A DNA stretch of 41,443 nucleotides, from NCBI GenBank assembly GCA_030754235.1, contig JASMAS010000010.1:1-41443 (forward strand). Direction: 5' to 3'. This stretch comes from Litorilituus sp. (GTDB lineage Bacteria; Pseudomonadota; Gammaproteobacteria; Enterobacterales; Alteromonadaceae). Numbering within the stretch: position 1 is the stretch's first letter; each line of letters begins with the position of its first letter. Below, piece by piece: positions 26,009-33,673 of the stretch. Under the pieces are notes generated by a model. That model worked only from the letters and a program-made list of their open reading frames with translations. It was not told the origin of the DNA and did not search any database. Made by a program: the position numbers and the translations under genes.

Positions 26009-27073
26009 ATGGCTTTAATTTCAATGCGCCAAATGCTTGATCATGCAGCAGAGTTTGAATATGGCATTCCCGCATTTAATGTAAATAACTTAGAGCAAGT
26101 ACGCGCAATTATGTTGGCAGCAAATGACACCGACAGTCCTGTAATAATGCAGGCTTCCGCTGGTGCTAGAAGCTACGCTGGTGCGCCTTTTTTACGCCAT
26201 CTAATTTTAGCGGCAATTGAAGAATTCCCACATATTCCTGTAGTAATGCATCAAGATCACGGTACATCACCAAGTGTTTGTCAACGCTCAATCCAACTAG
26301 GATTCTCCTCGGTAATGATGGATGGTTCACTAGGCGAAGATGGTAAAACACCCAGTAGTTACGAATATAATGTTGAGGTAACTAAACGCACCGTTGAAAT
26401 GGCTCATGCCTGTGGCGTTTCAGTTGAAGGTGAGCTAGGCTGCTTAGGTTCATTAGAAACAGGTATGGCAGGTGAAGAAGACGGCATTGGAGCTGAAGGC
26501 GTTTTAACAAAAGAACAAATGCTAACCGATCCTGAAGAGGCGGCTGATTTTGTCAATAAAACTCAAGTCGATGCCCTAGCAATAGCCTGTGGTACCTCCC
26601 ATGGCGCTTATAAATTTACTCGCCCACCCACAGGCGATATATTGGCGATTGATCGCATTAAAGCAATCCACAATCGCATTCCTAATACGCATTTAGTGAT
26701 GCATGGTTCATCATCTGTACCACAAGAGTGGTTAGCAGTAATTAATGAGTTTGGCGGTAAAATCCCTGAAACTTATGGTGTACCTGTTGAGCAGATTCAA
26801 GAAGGCATCAAAAATGGTGTTAGAAAAGTAAATATCGATACTGATTTACGTCTTGCAGCTACCGGTGCGGTTCGTCGATTTTTAGCACAAAATCCAAGTG
26901 AGTTTGATCCAAGAAAATTCCTTAAAGTGTCAACAACTGCAATGTATGATATTTGTAAGGCACGTTATGAAGCCTTCAACACGGTAGGTAACGCTAGTAA
27001 AATAAAGCCTATCGGCCTTGATCAAATGTTTGACCTGTATCAAGCGGGACAACTTAAAGCATTAATTAAATAA
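26009..27073 (+). CDS. fba: Class II fructose-bisphosphate aldolase
   Basis: Zinc-dependent aldolase of glycolysis and gluconeogenesis, 354 aa, of the longer CbbA-like subtype. Motifs: [15 protein letters not shown] near residue 20, [12 protein letters not shown] near 75-86 (zinc His and catalytic Asp), [25 protein letters not shown] near 140, [10 protein letters not shown] near 192 with a zinc His, VMHGSSSVP near 230 and the phosphate-binding [11 protein letters not shown] near 273. The start follows AGGAG. It has its own upstream region (terminator, then promoter DNA and a DnaA box) and its own downstream hairpin, so it is transcribed apart from the class I gene. Confidence 0.97.
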   Translation: MALISMRQMLDHAAEFEYGIPAFNVNNLEQVRAIMLAANDTDSPVIMQASAGARSYAGAPFLRHLILAAIEEFPHIPVVMHQDHGTSPSVCQRSIQLGFSSVMMDGSLGEDGKTPSSYEYNVEVTKRTVEMAHACGVSVEGELGCLGSLETGMAGEEDGIGAEGVLTKEQMLTDPEEAADFVNKTQVDALAIACGTSHGAYKFTRPPTGDILAIDRIKAIHNRIPNTHLVMHGSSSVPQEWLAVINEFGGKIPETYGVPVEQIQEGIKNGVRKVNIDTDLRLAATGAVRRFLAQNPSEFDPRKFLKVSTTAMYDICKARYEAFNTVGNASKIKPIGLDQMFDLYQAGQLKALIK

Positions 27074-27093
27074 CTTGCTGCTTCAGGCTATTA

Positions 27094-27135
27094 AATAAAT
27101 AGGCATGACACCTCCTTGAGTCATGCCTATTTATT
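27094..27135 (+). terminator. Stem-loop after the class II aldolase gene
   Basis: A perfect 16-bp stem (AATAAATAGGCATGAC at 27094-27109 and its complement at 27120-27135) with a ten-base loop lies 20 bp after the stop. The T-rich 3' arm gives only a modest U tract, so it may act as a terminator or mainly stabilise the 3' end. Confidence 0.7.
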
Positions 27136-27184
27136 CAAAAAATCAGCCAAAGTCCATTTTGATGAAGCTATCAAATATTAATTC

Positions 27185-27213
27185 CTTCCAAAAAAACAAA
27201 CTTTCTTTATAAT
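27185..27213 (+). promoter_or_regulatory. Promoter with perfect -10 upstream of the DUF481 genes
   Basis: TATAAT at 27208-27213 is followed by ACACGCC, a GC-containing discriminator of the kind seen at growth-rate-controlled promoters. The -35 (CTTCCA at 27185-27190, 17-bp spacer) is poor. Confidence 0.5.
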
Positions 27214-27477
27214 ACACGCCTTAGAATTTTGAGTTACCCTAGCCGTGTAATTCTGGTTTATACCATGTTGTATAAGTAAGTGAATATCTACACTGATGAG
27301 AGCAATAGTAGAACAAGCAAAACTTTTAAACATAAAGTTTATCTTCATTAATACAATTTCCTAGTTTTCTAGTTGTTCGTACACTTACTTTTAAATCCAA
27401 ATAATTATTTTTATTTAGCCTCTTAACTTAAACTGAAGGCTTCTTAAACTATTTTGTACTATCATATTGAGAATGAA

Positions 27478-28347
27478 ATGCTTCGTTTAATCACCTTTGG
27501 TTCTTTTTATCTTTTGGCAATCAGCGCTAATGCACAAGGAAGTTATGCTCAACAAGGGAGCAGCCAACAGAGATTGAGCACAATAGCAACAGCTGAAGAT
27601 GTTTTATCTAGTTTAAAGCAAGCTGAGCAAGTTGCCCCTGTTGCCTTAAAACCCATGTTAACGGGATCGGCAGAGCTGGGCTTTTTATATAAAACAGGTA
27701 ATAGCAACAGTGGTGACTTTAAAAGTGGCTTAGATCTTAATTTTGAACACGGCCAATGGCGAAGTTTATTGAATGTTGATTTATTAATAAAGAAATCAGA
27801 TGTACAAGATAGTACAGGCAAAAGCCACTTTAAAACTACCGATCAAAAATGGGGTTTTAGTTCACAAACTAACTACAGCTTAGCTAGTGGTGAAAAAAAC
27901 TATATTTATGGCAATATTTGGTTCGAAGAAAGTGAGTTTAATAGCTTTATTAACCAAAGCTCTATTTCATCCGGTTGGGGGCGACACTGGTATAAAACTA
28001 ATCAGGCCTCTCTTTGGGCTGATATTGGCCCCGGTTATAAGCGTGACATATTAAAAGCGACTACAACATCCCCTTTAAAAACTGAAGATTCATGGATAAT
28101 TCAACTACAAGCATTATATGTTAGAAAATTAGGTTCTCACGTTGAGTTCAAACAAATATTAACTGCGAAACATGCAGTAAGAGCTCGCGATAACAGCATT
28201 TATAAGGCTGAAACAACGGTCACCACAAAACTTATTTCAACATTACAATTAAAGTTTACTTTTACCATAGATTACAATACGGAAGTTGAAGAAAATAGAG
28301 AGAACTTAGATACTCAAACAGCTGCCACCCTAGTCTATAGTTTTTAA
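27478..28347 (+). CDS. DUF481 outer-membrane protein, first copy
   Basis: Predicted DUF481 (YdiY-like) beta-barrel protein of 289 aa. The ATG at 27478 is preferred over an upstream TTG because it starts a signal peptide (hydrophobic core FGSFYLLAISANA, cut before Gln). A spacer of ~45 residues follows. The DUF481 part then begins with GSAELGFLYKTGNSNS near residue 65, with alternating strands, GWGRHWYKT and ADIGPGYKRDI, and ends in a C-terminal Phe (LVYSF), the outer-membrane assembly signal. Family members are salt-induced in some bacteria, but the function is unknown. The next gene is a paralogue with the same motifs in the same order. Confidence 0.88.
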   Translation: MLRLITFGSFYLLAISANAQGSYAQQGSSQQRLSTIATAEDVLSSLKQAEQVAPVALKPMLTGSAELGFLYKTGNSNSGDFKSGLDLNFEHGQWRSLLNVDLLIKKSDVQDSTGKSHFKTTDQKWGFSSQTNYSLASGEKNYIYGNIWFEESEFNSFINQSSISSGWGRHWYKTNQASLWADIGPGYKRDILKATTTSPLKTEDSWIIQLQALYVRKLGSHVEFKQILTAKHAVRARDNSIYKAETTVTTKLISTLQLKFTFTIDYNTEVEENRENLDTQTAATLVYSF

Positions 28348-28390
28348 CTATCTGTTCATTCACGCTGTTTAACATTCAATAAACTGCTGA

Positions 28391-28396
28391 TATAAT
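28391..28396 (+). promoter_or_regulatory. Possible -10 element of the second DUF481 gene
   Basis: A perfect TATAAT 43 bp before the start codon. The -35 is weak (TTTAAC-like at 28368-28373), so the promoter is tentative. Confidence 0.35.
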
Positions 28397-28438
28397 TTTA
28401 TCTCTTTACTTAAACTAGGCACCTTACAAGGAAAAATT

Positions 28439-29206
28439 ATGGAACGTAAACTTGCACTAGCCTCCTTATGTATTATCCCGTTTTTTTCATTTACTACAGT
28501 AGCAGAGGAAAGCAAAGTAAAATCTCCTTACACTGCATCAACCGAATTAGGTTTTTTATACAAAACAGGCAACACGAAAAGCATTGATGTTAAAGCGGGT
28601 TTTAACCTTAAATATGAATTAGAAAAATGGCGCTCAACTTTAGCCTTCAATATCTTAGCGAAGAAAATTGAAGAAGAAGATGATAAGGGTAAAAAAAGTT
28701 TTGAAACCACTGACAATAAGTGGGACATTCTTGCACAAACGAACTATACCATTGGTGAAGAAGACAAAAATTACCTATACGGTAACCTTGCACACGAGCA
28801 AGATAAATTTAGTGGCTTCGAGTCTCAAAGCTCACTCTCTGCGGGGTGGGGTAGAAACTGGTATACAACTGAAACCTCTTCTTTTTTTGCTGATATCGGT
28901 CCAGGTGTAAAATACGATGTGACTCGTGCAACCAATAAAAGCAGCACTAACCTTATCATTCAGGCACAAGCGCTTTACACTCATCAATTTAATGAACATG
29001 TTGAATTTAAACAATATATAGTCGCAAGACAAGCAACACAGTCGGGCGAAAATAGTGTTTATAAGTCTGAAACATCTGTAACAGCACAACTTATTGACTC
29101 ACTACAGTTAAAGTTTGCCTTGCGGGTAGATTACGATACTGAAGTACAAGCTGGTTTTGAAAATACCAACACCGAAACATCCATGACACTGATTTATAAT
29201 TTTTAA
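28439..29206 (+). CDS. DUF481 outer-membrane protein, second copy
   Basis: 255-aa paralogue of the preceding gene. It has a signal peptide (cut near AEE), then almost at once ASTELGFLYKTGNTKS, GWGRNWYTT, ADIGPGVKYDV and a C-terminal Phe (LIYNF). It lacks the ~45-residue spacer between signal peptide and barrel seen in the first copy, and is more acidic and Lys-rich. AAGGAAA lies before the start. The shared motifs show a tandem duplication, and the divergence shows it is not recent. Function unknown; probable outer-membrane location. Confidence 0.9.
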   Translation: MERKLALASLCIIPFFSFTTVAEESKVKSPYTASTELGFLYKTGNTKSIDVKAGFNLKYELEKWRSTLAFNILAKKIEEEDDKGKKSFETTDNKWDILAQTNYTIGEEDKNYLYGNLAHEQDKFSGFESQSSLSAGWGRNWYTTETSSFFADIGPGVKYDVTRATNKSSTNLIIQAQALYTHQFNEHVEFKQYIVARQATQSGENSVYKSETSVTAQLIDSLQLKFALRVDYDTEVQAGFENTNTETSMTLIYNF

Positions 29207-29260
29207 TACCTTTTTATCCTGTTTAGATATTTCATCCCCTTAACTGCTTAAAGGGTTTAA

Positions 29261-29303
29261 AACAAAAAAGGCTAGAGTGTAATGCACTCTAGCCTTGGTA
29301 TTT
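29261..29303. terminator. Bidirectional terminator between the second DUF481 gene and aceA
   Basis: A perfect 12-bp stem (AAGGCTAGAGTG at 29268-29279 and CACTCTAGCCTT at 29285-29296) with a 5-nt loop. On the minus strand it is followed by a T tract (better signal, for aceA), and on the plus strand by GGTATTTTT. Confidence 0.85.
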
Positions 29304-29333
29304 TTATCACGTTTCTATTATTCTAACTAAGGG

Positions 29334-29457
29334 CTGATCTTTCCTATTTGAATTTCGTTCAAATCACATGCTTTTTGATCGTTCCGCTAGCAATGTAGCA
29401 TAGCCGTTCTGTGTAGATTCCTCGCAACAAAGAGCAAAAAGCATTTAAACGAATCCG
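29334..29457. repeat. Inverted-repeat element downstream of aceA, possible dispersed repeat
   Basis: A ~120-bp segment between the aceA stop and its terminator. ATGCTTTTTG at 29368-29377 is repeated in inverse as CAAAAAGCAT at 29435-29444, and the outer flanks pair imperfectly (TTTGAATTTCGTTC against GAACGAAAT-like and ACGAATC-like sequence). The left end begins GGGCTGATCTTTCC. It looks unlike the AT-rich neighbours and does not belong to aceA. A miniature element or remnant insertion-sequence end is possible. I cannot confirm other copies from this window. Confidence 0.4.
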
Positions 29458-29465
29458 ACGAACAA

Positions 29466-31061
29466 TTAGCTAAATTGGTTTGACGTATTTTTCGCGCCAC
29501 CTGCCTTAAGAGCATTTTCACCAGCAAAGTATTCTTTGTGATCATCACCCATATCAGAACCAGACATGTTTTGATGTTTAACACAGGCAATGCCTTGACG
29601 AATTTCTTGACGCTGTACACCTTTAACATAGCCAAGCATTCCTGCTTCACCAAAGTACTCTTTAGCTAGGTTATCTACAGACAAGGCAGTTGTGTGATAA
29701 GTCGGTAGTGTGATCAAATGATGGAATACATTCGCTTCGCGTGACGTGTCAGCTTGGAAAGTACGCGTACGTTCATCAGCTTCAGCTGATAATTCTGAAT
29801 CATCATATTTAGCATTCATCAAATCCGCGCGTTCATATGCCGAAACATCTTTACCCGCTTCAAGCCAAGCGTCATATGCTTGTTGACGGAAATTTAACGT
29901 CCAGTTAAATGAAGGGCTGTTGTTATACACAAGTTTCGCATTTGGATGAACTTTACGTACATCGTCCATCATACCTTTAATTTCATGTACTGTAGGCACA
30001 GCGGTTTCAATCCATAGAAGGTCAGCACCAGCATTGATAGCACCAATACAATCAAATACACAACGTTCATGACCAGTACCTTGACGGAATTGGTATAAAC
30101 CTGAAGGTAAACGCTTAGGACGAACCAATTTGCCATCACGGTTGAAACATACGTCGCCTTCAGCCATATCAGCTACATCAATTTCTTCTACATCTAAATA
30201 AGAGTTATAGATGTCTCCTTCATCACCTGGCTCTTTAACTACAGCGATTTCTTTGGTAAGACCTGCACCTTCAGAGTCAGTACGTGCAACGATAATACCG
30301 TTATCGATACCTAGCTCTAGGAAAGCATGACGTAATGCGCGAATCTTAGCATGGAAGTCAGAGTGAGGAACCGTTACTTTACCATCTTGGTGACCACATT
30401 GTTTTTCATCTGCAACTTGGTTTTCAATTTGAAGCGCACAAGCACCCGCTTCAATCATTTGCTTAGCCATAAGATACGTTGCTTCTGCGTTACCAAAACC
30501 AGCATCAATATCAGCAATAATTGGCACAACATGAGTTTCATAGTTATCAATGGCATCTTGAATTTCTGCCGCTTTGGCGTTGTCATCTGCTGCCCTTGCA
30601 GCATCTAACTCACGGAAAAGACCACCTAATTCACGTGCATCTGCTTGACGAAGGAAAGTATATAGCTCTTCTACTAAAGCAGCTACAGAAGTTTTCTCGT
30701 GCATAGATTGATCAGGAAGAGGACCAAATTCACTACGTAATGCGGCAACCATCCAACCAGACAAGTAAAGATATTTACGTTTAGTAGTATTAAAATGTTT
30801 CTTAATAGAGATTAATTTTTGCTGACCAACAAAACCATGCCAACAACCTAATGATTGCGTGTACTTAGTTTTATCTGCATCGAAAGTTTCCATATCAGCA
30901 TGCATAATATCGGCTGTATATTGCGCTATTTCTAGACCTGTCTTAAATTTATTTTGAGCACGCATACGTGCTATAGACTCAGGATTAATTGCTCCCCAAG
31001 AATCACCTGCTTTTTCTTTAATTGCTTTAACTGCGTCAATTGCACTTTGATAATTAGACAT
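29466..31061 (-). CDS. aceA: Isocitrate lyase
   Basis: Glyoxylate-shunt enzyme that splits isocitrate into glyoxylate and succinate, needed for growth on acetate and fatty acids. The protein is 531 aa, the long form known from Pseudomonas and Colwellia rather than the ~434-aa E. coli form. The ATG at 31061 (MSNYQSAIDAVKAIKEKAG) is chosen because GGAG lies six bases before it; a TTG start four codons upstream would overlap that site. The catalytic loop is KQCGHQDGKV near residue 215. PIIADIDAGFGNAEATYLM, IENQVADEKQ, VARTDSEGA, LWIETAVPT and YNNSPSFNW are in place. It is divergent from a LysR regulator and has its own terminator. Confidence 0.98.
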   Translation of the reverse strand: MSNYQSAIDAVKAIKEKAGDSWGAINPESIARMRAQNKFKTGLEIAQYTADIMHADMETFDADKTKYTQSLGCWHGFVGQQKLISIKKHFNTTKRKYLYLSGWMVAALRSEFGPLPDQSMHEKTSVAALVEELYTFLRQADARELGGLFRELDAARAADDNAKAAEIQDAIDNYETHVVPIIADIDAGFGNAEATYLMAKQMIEAGACALQIENQVADEKQCGHQDGKVTVPHSDFHAKIRALRHAFLELGIDNGIIVARTDSEGAGLTKEIAVVKEPGDEGDIYNSYLDVEEIDVADMAEGDVCFNRDGKLVRPKRLPSGLYQFRQGTGHERCVFDCIGAINAGADLLWIETAVPTVHEIKGMMDDVRKVHPNAKLVYNNSPSFNWTLNFRQQAYDAWLEAGKDVSAYERADLMNAKYDDSELSAEADERTRTFQADTSREANVFHHLITLPTYHTTALSVDNLAKEYFGEAGMLGYVKGVQRQEIRQGIACVKHQNMSGSDMGDDHKEYFAGENALKAGGAKNTSNQFS

Positions 31062-31399
31062 AACATTCTCCAATAGGTCTTATTTAACATTAATCTAGGT
31101 TGTATAGTTAATTGGTGTAACTCATTTAGTAAGCCGCCACACCGGACAACAAAAATAATAATTCAACTCAACGGTATTTACGAAATATATAATTACTATT
31201 GCCAATATTCATAGAATTAATAATAGAATAAAAACTCTAAGTCCACTATATTTTTATCCTTTTATATCAATCAACTACTAACAAAACACAAGCTTCAATA
31301 AAAAATCAAGGCTAAAAGCCACTATAAAATTCTTTGAAGATTCTCCAAATTCAGCTAATATACATTTAAATTATAGTTTACAGAAGAATCATTAAGCTT
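31062..31399. other. Divergent control region between aceA and the LysR gene
   Basis: 338 bp of AT-rich DNA that must hold the aceA promoter and, if the LysR protein controls aceA, its binding sites. Near 31208-31232 there is an imperfect inverted repeat (TATTCATAGAATTAATAATAGAATA, given here by its ends TATTC and GAATA). A LysR T-N11-A site cannot be singled out. Confidence 0.45.
31334..31361 (+). promoter_or_regulatory. Probable promoter of the LysR gene
   Basis: TTGAAG at 31334-31339 and TAATAT at 31356-31361 with a 16-bp spacer, 38 bp before the start codon. Confidence 0.45.
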
Positions 31400-32344
31400 A
31401 TGAATATTTCTAAAATTGATTTGAATTTACTTATTTATCTAGATGTACTGCTTAGAGAAAAAAACGTAACGCGTGCTGCTAGTCAGCTGAACATTACCCA
31501 ACCAGCAATGAGTAATGGCTTGAAACGCTTACGAACACTATTTAATGATCCTATTCTAGTGCGTACTTCTGACGGTATGGTTCCCACCGAAAGAGCAAGA
31601 ACATTAGCACCCTCAATAAGAAAAATATTGCTTGAACTTGAAGAAGCCTTACAAGGTGAAGAAGAGTTTAACGAGCAAAACAGTACACGCGTATTTCGTA
31701 TTATGGCCAGTGATTATGCTGCGTCAACATTACTACCTAAGCTATTAATCTTACTAAATAAAGTAGCACCAAATATCACCATAGACATTATGACACCCAG
31801 TGATGTCACCTTCCATGATGTTGAAGCAGGTAAAATAGATATGGCTATTAACCGCTTTGATGAATTACCGCAATCATTCCATCAAAAATCAGTTTGGCGC
31901 GACTCATTTTCTTGTCTTTTAAGTGCTGACAATCCTGTTGTTGCTAAATTTAACCTTAATTCATATCTAGCAGCAAAACATGTGTGGGTGTCCAAAACAG
32001 GTTTTGGTGTGGGTGTGGGGATGAACCCTGGCGATGTTCAAAAACTTGGTTGGGTAGATGAGTCACTTGCTAGACTGGGTAAAAAAAGAGATATAAAAGT
32101 ATTTACCCGTAACTATCATGTAGCAATGCAGTTAGCATTTGAGGATAACCTAATTGCAACGTTACCTACCAAAGCAGCCATGCTTCATAAAAACGATGCC
32201 AACTATATTATTGTCAAACCCCCTTTTGAAATTCCAGAGATGGAATTAAAAATGATTTGGAGCCCATTACTGCATCATGATGCGAGTCATATTTGGTTTA
32301 GACAACTGGTGATTGAAGCTGCTAGACAGATTCAAGCTCACTAA
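31400..32344 (+). CDS. LysR-family transcriptional regulator
   Basis: LysR-type regulator of 314 aa. The N-terminal winged helix-turn-helix (1-65) is textbook: IDLNLLIYLDVLLREKNVTRAASQLNITQPAMSNGLKRL, given here only by its core TRAASQLNITQPAMSNGL (25-42), followed by DPILVRTSDGMVPT. The effector domain spans ~92-300. It is of the NodD/LeuO-like subgroup by style (ILVRT, PTERA). It is divergent from aceA with 338 bp between, and its 3' end abuts the lrgA-like gene. By position it is a candidate regulator of aceA and of the lrgAB pair, with a small acid as ligand; this is inference. Confidence 0.93.
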   Translation: MNISKIDLNLLIYLDVLLREKNVTRAASQLNITQPAMSNGLKRLRTLFNDPILVRTSDGMVPTERARTLAPSIRKILLELEEALQGEEEFNEQNSTRVFRIMASDYAASTLLPKLLILLNKVAPNITIDIMTPSDVTFHDVEAGKIDMAINRFDELPQSFHQKSVWRDSFSCLLSADNPVVAKFNLNSYLAAKHVWVSKTGFGVGVGMNPGDVQKLGWVDESLARLGKKRDIKVFTRNYHVAMQLAFEDNLIATLPTKAAMLHKNDANYIIVKPPFEIPEMELKMIWSPLLHHDASHIWFRQLVIEAARQIQAH

Positions 32345-32348
32345 TCAA

Positions 32349-32723
32349 GTGAGCTTTCATCCGATAACTAATGCTGTTTATACGGGTTTAGCGATAGCAT
32401 TTTGTTTAGGAGTAGGGAAGCTCCTTAGTGACTACTTGCCTGGCCTACCCGCGAGTTTATATGGCATGCTTTTATATTGCCTCTTATTGCAGTTGACTAT
32501 TCTTAATCCAAAAAAAATATCACAAACTAATCAGTGGATTATAAAGCATATGGGCATTTGTTTTGTACCTGCAGCCGTTGGTGTAATCAACCACTATGAG
32601 TTGATCAAACATCATGGTATTTCGTTGGTGCTATTAATATTTATCACCACCTTTGTATTGCTGACTTGTGTTGGTTTGATGGCTGAGCGTTACTTAGCCC
32701 CGAAAAGCAAAGATAAGACGTAA
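32349..32723 (+). CDS. LrgA/CidA-family membrane protein
   Basis: Small membrane protein of the LrgA/CidA family, ~124 aa, with four hydrophobic segments. The start is uncertain. A GTG at 32349, five bases after the LysR stop, gives the whole first membrane segment. A TTG at 32313 inside the LysR gene would add 12 residues (MKLLDRFKLTNQ). Neither has a clear ribosome-binding site, suggesting translational coupling to the LysR gene. Motifs PGLPASLYGMLLYCLLLQ and the HMGICFVPAAVGVINHYEL segment are typical. It is followed after 2 bp by the lrgB-like gene. LrgAB homologues transport pyruvate in Bacillus and Streptococcus and glycolate/glycerate in plants. Confidence 0.86.
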   Translation: MSFHPITNAVYTGLAIAFCLGVGKLLSDYLPGLPASLYGMLLYCLLLQLTILNPKKISQTNQWIIKHMGICFVPAAVGVINHYELIKHHGISLVLLIFITTFVLLTCVGLMAERYLAPKSKDKT

Positions 32724-32725
32724 AC

Positions 32726-33463
32726 ATGCTTACTGATTGGTTTACCTCGCTTAATGCACAGCCTAGCAGCATTTATAGTACCTTGGTGCTTTCGTTGCTA
32801 ACATTAATACTGTATCAAAGCGCATCTTGGCTACAACAACGCTGTCAGTTTATTTGGCTCAACCCAATGATAATTGCTATTTTACTGATAATACCTTTTT
32901 TATTGTTTACTCAAATAGATTATCAATCCTACCGACAGTCAACACAATTTATTCATCACTTACTTGAGCCTGCCACAGTGGCTTTAGGTTTCCCGTTATA
33001 TCAGCAATTACGAACTATTAAATACCATTGGCGAGCATTAATTTCCCTATTAACCTTGAGTGTCATTATTGTTATCACGATCAGTTTTTTATCGGCAATG
33101 TTGCTTATACATCAACAAGAGATTGCGATTGCTTTATCATTAAAGTCGGTCACAACACCTATCGGCATAGCATTAACAGAACAGTTATCTGGTGATAGCT
33201 CGATTACCCCTTTCGCTATTACTATCGCTGGATTTTCCGGGGCACTGCTCGGTCCTCGCTGGCTTAAATTGATTAATGTTCACAGTAAAATAGCAACGGG
33301 GCTCGCTATTGGGTCGGCTAGCCATGTCATTGGTAGTATTATACTAACGCGTAAAGATCCAAGTATAGGTGCATATAGTTCCGTTGCATTAATTATATCA
33401 GCAGTATTAACAGCAATGATAATCCCCTTACTTATTCCTATTTTGATGCTTTTTTTCAAATAA
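32726..33463 (+). CDS. LrgB/CidB-family membrane protein
   Basis: Polytopic inner-membrane protein of 245 aa, partner of the LrgA-like protein. It has about seven hydrophobic segments. Family motifs visible are LLEPATVALGFPLYQQLR near residue 80, LSLKSVTTPIGIALTEQL near 137 and ATGLAIGSASHVIGS near 191. It begins two bases after the lrgA-like stop, so the pair is an operon. Named for murein hydrolase control in Staphylococcus, the family is now tied to transport of small carboxylates (PLGG1, PftAB, LrgAB). Lying between aceA and glcB, movement of pyruvate, glycolate or a related acid is a reasonable inference. Confidence 0.92.
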   Translation: MLTDWFTSLNAQPSSIYSTLVLSLLTLILYQSASWLQQRCQFIWLNPMIIAILLIIPFLLFTQIDYQSYRQSTQFIHHLLEPATVALGFPLYQQLRTIKYHWRALISLLTLSVIIVITISFLSAMLLIHQQEIAIALSLKSVTTPIGIALTEQLSGDSSITPFAITIAGFSGALLGPRWLKLINVHSKIATGLAIGSASHVIGSIILTRKDPSIGAYSSVALIISAVLTAMIIPLLIPILMLFFK

Positions 33464-33673
33464 CTTGAAGATAAAGTATAAACAAAAAAACATAAAAACA
33501 TAACAAGCATTCACACAATAAATAATAGTTATAATTAAAGGTCTATTGCCTGTTCTTACTTATATTATTAGGATAACCACAATAAATTTTTACTTGCTAT
33601 GTAAACTTCCTAGCTCGCTTTCAGGTAGGTCGCATACATAGTTCATAAGTCGAACAAGACTAAAGAGGCAAAT

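Larger units (their letters stand above)
27074..27477. other. Intergenic region with leader upstream of the DUF481 pair
   Basis: After the aldolase terminator it holds a TATAAT promoter at ~27208 and then ~258 nt of apparent untranslated leader before the first DUF481 start. The leader contains AGAATT (27223-27228) and AATTCT (27249-27254), able to pair near the expected transcript start. No ORF is convincing. Confidence 0.45.

Noticed and set aside
29387-29653. 88-codon minus-strand ORF across the end of aceA
   Set aside because: It overlaps aceA in another frame, and its C-terminal part only reads through the inverted-repeat segment. Not a credible gene.
29466-31061. AceA as a methylisocitrate lyase or a fused protein because of its length
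   Set aside because: The ~531-residue form is a known isocitrate lyase subtype in Pseudomonas and Colwellia, and the catalytic KQCGHQDGKV loop fits isocitrate lyase.
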